A stretch of DNA of 9,734 nt. Source: Clostridiales bacterium (GTDB taxonomy: Bacteria; Bacillota; Clostridia; Oscillospirales; Oscillospiraceae). Shown here one piece after another: positions 6,621 through 9,734 of the stretch; position 1 is the stretch's first letter, and each line of letters opens with the position of its first letter. A program made the translations under genes and the position numbers. The notes under the pieces are model-generated. The model searched no databases. It was not told the origin of the DNA and was given only the letters and a program-made list of their open reading frames with translations. The DNA lies in the NCBI GenBank assembly GCA_021199695.1, contig JAJQHP010000100.1, positions 1 to 9,734 on the forward strand. The letters run 5' to 3'.

Positions 6621-6800
6621 CGTCATACCGCGGTTCCACTCTCGTTTATCACTCGACGGCCGGTAACGGCGGCCTCCGGAGGCATTGCCCTCCCGCTCCG
6701 GGGCGCACTTCACACAGACGTCCAGAGACAGGCTCCCATCCGCTGACCCGTCCTCGCTGGCTGGCAATGCTGCGCTACTCTTCCCCTTCATCGCGGCTGA
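6588..6800 (-). ncRNA. T-box riboswitch, cysteine-specific
   Basis: This leader senses uncharged tRNA-Cys and lets transcription continue into cysE-cysS when cysteine is short. Stem I folds by hand as CCGC (6796-6793) with GCGG (6696-6693); a kink-turn GATGAA opposite GGA; GGGG (6786-6783) with CCCC (6703-6700); and a loop-E element AGTA (6779-6776) opposite GAA. The specifier TGC (6707-6705), a cysteine codon, follows GTGAAG. The T-box AGAGTGGAACCGCGG lies at 6642-6628. The antiterminator pairs GCGG (6631-6628) with CCGC (6620-6617) and AGAG (6642-6639) with CTCT (6616-6613), leaving the 7-nt bulge TGGAACC. Its UGGA would pair with a tRNA 3' end UCCA, and tRNA-Cys has U at position 73, which supports the specifier. 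Confidence 0.95.
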
Positions 6801-6811
6801 TCACTTGTATT

Positions 6812-6840
6812 ATACTATCATCTCTCCCCGCCGGTGTCAA
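6812..6840 (-). promoter_or_regulatory. Sigma-A promoter of the T-box cysE-cysS operon
   Basis: TTGACA lies at 6840-6835 on the minus strand. With 17-base spacing the -10 would be TAGTAT (6817-6812). A perfect TATAAT sits three bases further on (6814-6809) but at 20-base spacing. Either way transcription would start around 6800-6806, just before the base of T-box Stem I at 6796. Confidence 0.8.
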
Positions 6841-6849
6841 TCCGTCCGG

Positions 6850-6862
6850 GGGAAATTTTCCC
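6850..6862. repeat. Palindrome GGGAAATTTTCCC upstream of the cysE promoter
   Basis: This 13-base symmetrical sequence (six-base arms around one central base) ends ten bases upstream of the TTGACA box at 6840-6835. CCGGGG and CCCCGG flank it at 6846-6851 and 6868-6873 as an overlapping alternative inverted repeat. It could be an operator or chance in a GC-rich spacer. No regulator gene is nearby to suggest which. Confidence 0.3.
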
Positions 6863-6952
6863 GCCGTCCCCGGCCGGTTTGGTAGATTTTGGCATTTTCC
6901 GGATTCTTTTAGTCCTTCTTTTCGTGCAATTCTGCCGAACGCTGAAAAGCTG

Positions 6953-7002
6953 AAAAAATTTCAGCGAAGGGGGAAGGCTCGTTCTCCCCTCCCCCTTCGC
7001 TG
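6953..7002 (-). terminator. Rho-independent terminator of the rimO-pgsA transcript
   Basis: A perfect 13-bp stem (arms 6990-7002 and 6962-6974) has a 15-base loop in which three more pairs can form. On the minus strand AAA and then six T (6958-6953) follow. It lies about 124 bases past the pgsA stop. The spacer between (7003-7125) holds no open frame I can support; its only structure is a 5-bp hairpin CGGAC/GTCCG near 7063-7077. Confidence 0.9.
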
Positions 7003-7125
7003 TCGGCGTCCTTTTGGCGTTTCAGTTAATTAACCCGCTTATTTGTACGCTTTTTCCACAAACGGACAACAGGTCCGATACAACTTCCCGCCCCCGTATT
7101 CGCCGGGCTTGAGCGGCCCGTCCGG

Positions 7126-7653
7126 TCACTTTTCCGGGTTCAGGGCGTCCCGGTTTTTCCAGAAGTATTCCACCCCGGAATAGACGGTGGTCAGCAAGAT
7201 GACGGCGTTCACCACCGCGTCCAGCGCCGGCCACTGGCGGAAGGCCAGCATCAGGCAGATACCCACCATGGTACAGGCGGTCTTGACCTTCCCCGACCAG
7301 GCGGCGGCGATGACCCGGCCGTTGTCCACCGCCACCAGCCGGAGGGCGGAGACGGCGAACTCCCGGGCGATAACGCACAGCAGCACCCAGGCGGGCATCC
7401 GCCCCTGCTCCACGAAGATGAGCATGGCGGCGGTCACCAGCAGCTTGTCCGCAATGGGGTCCAGGAACTTGCCGAAGTCGGTGACCTGGTTGTAATTCCG
7501 GGCGATGTAGCCGTCCACAAAGTCGCTGAGACTGGCGACGATGAACAGGCCCAGGGCCACCCACTGGGCGGCGGGGGCCTCCAGATAGCAGACGATGACA
7601 AAGACGGGGATGAGGACCACCCGGAAGAGGGTGATCTTGTTGGCGGTATTCAT
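7126..7653 (-). CDS. pgsA: CDP-diacylglycerol-glycerol-3-phosphate 3-phosphatidyltransferase
   Basis: An inner-membrane enzyme that makes phosphatidylglycerophosphate from CDP-diacylglycerol and glycerol-3-phosphate, the committed step to phosphatidylglycerol and cardiolipin. The full CDP-alcohol phosphotransferase motif D-x2-DG-x2-AR-x8-G-x3-D-x3-D is present at 44-69 (D44, D47, G48, A51, R52, G61, D65, D69). Hydrophobic segments at about 10-22, 29-42, 70-85 and several later stretches fit a multi-pass protein. I take ATG 7653-7651 as the start (175 residues). It follows GGGAGGAG by five bases and overlaps the rimO stop as ATGA, a coupling arrangement. An in-frame GTG five codons earlier (7668) lies inside or next to that binding site and is less likely. 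rimO-pgsA adjacency is a familiar Firmicutes arrangement. Confidence 0.95.
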   Translation of the reverse strand: MNTANKITLFRVVLIPVFVIVCYLEAPAAQWVALGLFIVASLSDFVDGYIARNYNQVTDFGKFLDPIADKLLVTAAMLIFVEQGRMPAWVLLCVIAREFAVSALRLVAVDNGRVIAAAWSGKVKTACTMVGICLMLAFRQWPALDAVVNAVILLTTVYSGVEYFWKNRDALNPEK

Positions 7654-8990
7654 AGCGTCTCCTCCCACCGGTCGATCTCTCCCAGCAGCTCTCCGTCCTC
7701 CGTGCCGGTGAGCAGCACCGGGACGAAGGTCCCCGCCGGGACCTCTCCTGCGGCGGTGAAGTACACCGTGCCGTCGATGCCCGGGGAGTCGGCGTAGGTA
7801 CGGCCCGCCCAGCAGCCCATATCCTCGTCAAAGCCCTCGCAGAGGACCTCTGTCACCTGGCCCAGATGGGCCTCGTTCCAGTCGTCCATGACCCGGCTCT
7901 GGAGGTCGGTGAGCAGCTCTACTCGCCGCTGGGCGGTCTCCGCCGAAATTTGGTCGGGCATGGCGGCGGCAGGGGTCCCCTCCTCCGGGGAGAACTGGAA
8001 CACCCCCGCCCGCTCCAGCCGCTCCTCCCGGAGGAACCGGCACAGCTCGTCAAATTCCTCCTCCGTCTCTCCCGGGAGGCCGCAGATCAGGCTGGTGCGG
8101 ATGACCACCCCCGGCAGACGGCGGCGGAGGGTGTGGAACAGCTCGGTGATCTGGGCCTTGGTCCCCCGGCGGCACATGGCGGTCAGGATACGGTCGCTGA
8201 CGTGCTGGATGGGGATGTCCACATAGTTGACGATCTTCTCCTCCCGGGCCATGACGTCGATGAGCTCGTCGGTGATGGCGTCGGGATAGAGGTAGTGGAG
8301 GCGTATCCAGTGGAAGTCCAGCTTGCACAGCTCGGTGAGCAGCTGGGGCAGCATATACCGCCCGTACCGCTCCTTGCCGTAGCGGCTCACGTCCTGGGCG
8401 ATGAGGATCAGCTCCTGCACGCCGCCGTCCGCCAGCGCCCGGGCCTCCGCCAGGATGCTCTCCATGGAGCGGCTGCGGTATTTCCCCCGGAGACTGGGGA
8501 TGACGCAGAAGGCGCACCGGTTGGAGCAGCCCTCGGCAATTTTCAGGTACGCCGTCCAGGGGTTGGTGGACACCATTCGGTCCCCGTCCTCAAAGGTATT
8601 GTTGATATCCCCGAAGTACTCCGGATAAACCCCGTCCATGACCTCCTCTATGGCGGCCACGATGTCGGTGTAGCTCCCGGTGCCCAGAAGGCCGTCCACC
8701 TCGGGCAGCTCCTCCTTGATCTCCTCCCGATACCGCTGGGAGAGGCAGCCGGTGACCAGGATCTTTTTCAGCAGGCCCCGCTCCTTCAACGCCGCCATCT
8801 CCAGGATGTTGGCGATGGCCTCCTCCTTGGCGGCGTCGATGAAGCCGCAGGTGTTGACCACGCAGAGGTCGGCCCCCTCCGGCTCGTCCACGACAAAGTG
8901 GCCCGCGTCCTGCACCAGGGCGGCCATCTGCTCGCAGTTGACCCGGTTTTTATCACAGCCCAGGCTGATAAAGGCGATGGAATAGCCCAA
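7650..8990 (-). CDS. rimO: Ribosomal protein S12 methylthiotransferase
   Basis: A radical-SAM enzyme with two [4Fe-4S] clusters that adds a methylthio group to the conserved aspartate of ribosomal protein S12. From the chosen start it has 446 residues, close to the family norm. The N-terminal cluster cysteines are C12 (FISLGCDKNRVN, diagnostic of RimO rather than MiaB), C48 (VVNTCGF) and C82 (VTGCLSQ). The radical-SAM motif CSNRCAFC has C155, C159 and C162, followed by IPSLRGKYRSR. The C-terminus is a TRAM-type domain. The frame is open to 9113, but AAGGAG at 9004-8999 lies eight bases before TTG 8990-8988, and the promoter -10 is at 9020-9015, so the TTG start is best. A GTG at 9000 sits within the binding site. 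The stop overlaps the pgsA start by four bases. Confidence 0.95.
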   Translation of the reverse strand: MGYSIAFISLGCDKNRVNCEQMAALVQDAGHFVVDEPEGADLCVVNTCGFIDAAKEEAIANILEMAALKERGLLKKILVTGCLSQRYREEIKEELPEVDGLLGTGSYTDIVAAIEEVMDGVYPEYFGDINNTFEDGDRMVSTNPWTAYLKIAEGCSNRCAFCVIPSLRGKYRSRSMESILAEARALADGGVQELILIAQDVSRYGKERYGRYMLPQLLTELCKLDFHWIRLHYLYPDAITDELIDVMAREEKIVNYVDIPIQHVSDRILTAMCRRGTKAQITELFHTLRRRLPGVVIRTSLICGLPGETEEEFDELCRFLREERLERAGVFQFSPEEGTPAAAMPDQISAETAQRRVELLTDLQSRVMDDWNEAHLGQVTEVLCEGFDEDMGCWAGRTYADSPGIDGTVYFTAAGEVPAGTFVPVLLTGTEDGELLGEIDRWEETL

Positions 8991-9014
8991 TGAAATCACT
9001 CCTTCACTCCCGCC

Positions 9015-9043
9015 AGTATAGCAGATTTGGGAGCCGGGGTAAA
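9015..9043 (-). promoter_or_regulatory. Promoter of rimO-pgsA
   Basis: On the minus strand a TATACT -10 (9020-9015) is preceded by TGC, an extended -10. A TTTACC -35 (9043-9038; 4/6) lies 17 bases away. The predicted start leaves a leader of only about 20 nt before the TTG at 8990. The -35 lies within the loop region of an inverted repeat. Confidence 0.65.
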
Positions 9044-9058
9044 GCCTCAGCTCCCAAA
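9026..9058. repeat. Inverted repeat overlapping the rimO promoter
   Basis: TTTGGGAGC (9026-9034) and GCTCCCAAA (9050-9058) are perfect 9-base inverted arms around a 15-base centre. That centre contains the -35 box of rimO. No T-run follows on either strand, so it is a poor terminator for recX. It may be an operator or a recX 3'-end stabilising hairpin (inference). Confidence 0.5.
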
Positions 9059-9109
9059 GGTTGTCCAAATTTACTTTATTTTCACAATTCTTAACAAGGT
9101 ATGCCGCTG

Positions 9110-9734
9110 TCAATCCCAGCCGTCCTCACCTGTGGGACAGGCTCCCATCACCGACCGGATGGCCTGCCAGGAGAAGCCCCGGCGGCGCAGGGCGTTGGTC
9201 TGACGCTGATAGCTGCGGGGGTCGGAGGCCGCTCCCCGGCATTTGGAGGCCAGGTACTCCGCCGCGGCCTCCTCCTCCGGCCGGGCCTCCGCCAGAGCGT
9301 CTGCCCAGCAGTCCCGGGGGATTTTCCGGCGGTACAGCTCCTCCCGGAGCTTTTGGGGGCCGTAGCCCATCCGGTCATAGTGGCGCACCACCGTTTTGGC
9401 GTACTCCCCGTCGTTGAGGGCCCCCAGCTCCTCCAGCCGGTCGGCGGCCCGTTCCGCCTGGGGGCGGCCCTCTCCCTTGGCCACCAGCTTATCCACCAGC
9501 TCCGCCTTGGACAGGGGCCTGGCCCCGATCATCCGGGCGGCCCGCTCCCGGGCGGAGGTGTCCTCGCTGCTGGCGATGAGCCGCTGCAAGGTCTCCCCCT
9601 CCAGCTCCAGGCCGGGGCGGAGGCCGAAGTCCAGCAGCTCCTGCGCCCCCACCTTGATGAGAGAGCCGGTGTCCAGAAAGACCAGGAACCTGCCCTTTAC
9701 GTGCCTGGACGGCTCTACCCGATCGACCTTGGGC
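9110..9734 (-). CDS. recX: Regulatory protein RecX (start beyond window edge)
   Basis: RecX binds RecA filaments and limits or modulates recombination and the SOS response. The frame is open to the right edge, giving 207 visible residues. The extreme visible part reads KVDRVEPSRHVKGRFLVFLD and then FGLRPGLELEGE, which matches the usual RecX N-terminal region. A start at the internal GTG 9652 would cut this conserved part off and is rejected. The three-helix repeats follow: ARPLSKAELVDKLVAKG, RLEELGALNDGEYAKTVVRH, KLREELYRRKI, and LRRRGFSWQAIRSVM near the C-terminus. Its stop at 9112-9110 is 120 bases before the rimO start, and rimO has its own promoter, so the two are probably separate units or only partly linked. 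Confidence 0.93.
   Translation of the reverse strand, partial: PKVDRVEPSRHVKGRFLVFLDTGSLIKVGAQELLDFGLRPGLELEGETLQRLIASSEDTSARERAARMIGARPLSKAELVDKLVAKGEGRPQAERAADRLEELGALNDGEYAKTVVRHYDRMGYGPQKLREELYRRKIPRDCWADALAEARPEEEAAAEYLASKCRGAASDPRSYQRQTNALRRRGFSWQAIRSVMGACPTGEDGWD

Noticed and set aside
7866..8993. Plus-strand open frame opposite rimO
   Set aside because: It is an antisense shadow of a radical-SAM gene whose motifs are intact on the minus strand.
8991..9113. N-terminal extension of RimO back to 9113
   Set aside because: It would run upstream of the likely promoter and through the inverted repeat, and the added residues do not match the family. AAGGAG is correctly spaced for the TTG at 8990.
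9110..9652. RecX starting at the internal GTG 9652
   Set aside because: The reading frame continues upstream with residues that match the conserved RecX N-terminal region, so the true start is outside the window.
1..9734. CRISPR arrays, insertion sequences, prophage or toxin-antitoxin modules
   Set aside because: No spaced direct repeats, transposase or phage genes were seen. The recombinase-like protein is the only mobile-element-related sequence, and it lacks a catalytic domain.

Overview
The window looks like a piece of chromosome from a GC-rich, low-oxygen gut-type member of the Clostridia (Oscillospiraceae / Flavonifractor-like is my best guess). The reasons are strong AGGAGG-type ribosome binding sites, sigma-A promoters, a T-box riboswitch on a cysteine operon, a methionine synthase without its own activation domain, and heavy use of G/C-ending codons. 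The genus is inference from style, not from a database match. All eight genes recognised lie on the minus strand, so transcription runs from high to low coordinates. The long plus-strand reading frames are GC-driven shadows.

From upstream to downstream on the minus strand: (i) recX (9110 to the right edge, start outside the window), a RecA modulator. (ii) rimO and pgsA (8990-7126), coupled by an ATGA overlap and closed by a strong terminator at 6953-7002. rimO has its own promoter, whose -35 box sits in the loop of an inverted repeat. (iii) A complete cysteine T-box riboswitch (about 6800-6588), with specifier UGC and a UGGA tRNA-end-binding bulge, controlling cysE and cysS (6542-4447). These make O-acetylserine for cysteine synthesis and charge tRNA-Cys. 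(iv) A consensus sigma-A promoter (4333-4305), a roughly 135-nt leader that can be folded into a closed three-way junction ending at the ribosome binding site, and a 122-residue protein. That protein resembles only the hinge and helix-turn-helix end of a serine recombinase, with no catalytic domain. It is closed by a textbook terminator. (v) A two-gene cobalamin-dependent methionine synthase operon, with a separate activation-domain protein (3662-2994) overlapping metH (3004-632). (vi) The promoter, a leader of about 105 nt, and the first 150 codons of rpsB at the left edge.

Most of the window is housekeeping: translation (rpsB, cysS, rimO), sulfur amino acids (cysE, cysS, metH), phospholipid synthesis (pgsA) and recombination control (recX). 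The most unusual part is region iv, an orphan recombinase-type DNA-binding protein behind a structured leader. I do not recognise that leader as any known riboswitch class. It is the best candidate here for an undescribed system, although its function cannot be read from sequence alone.
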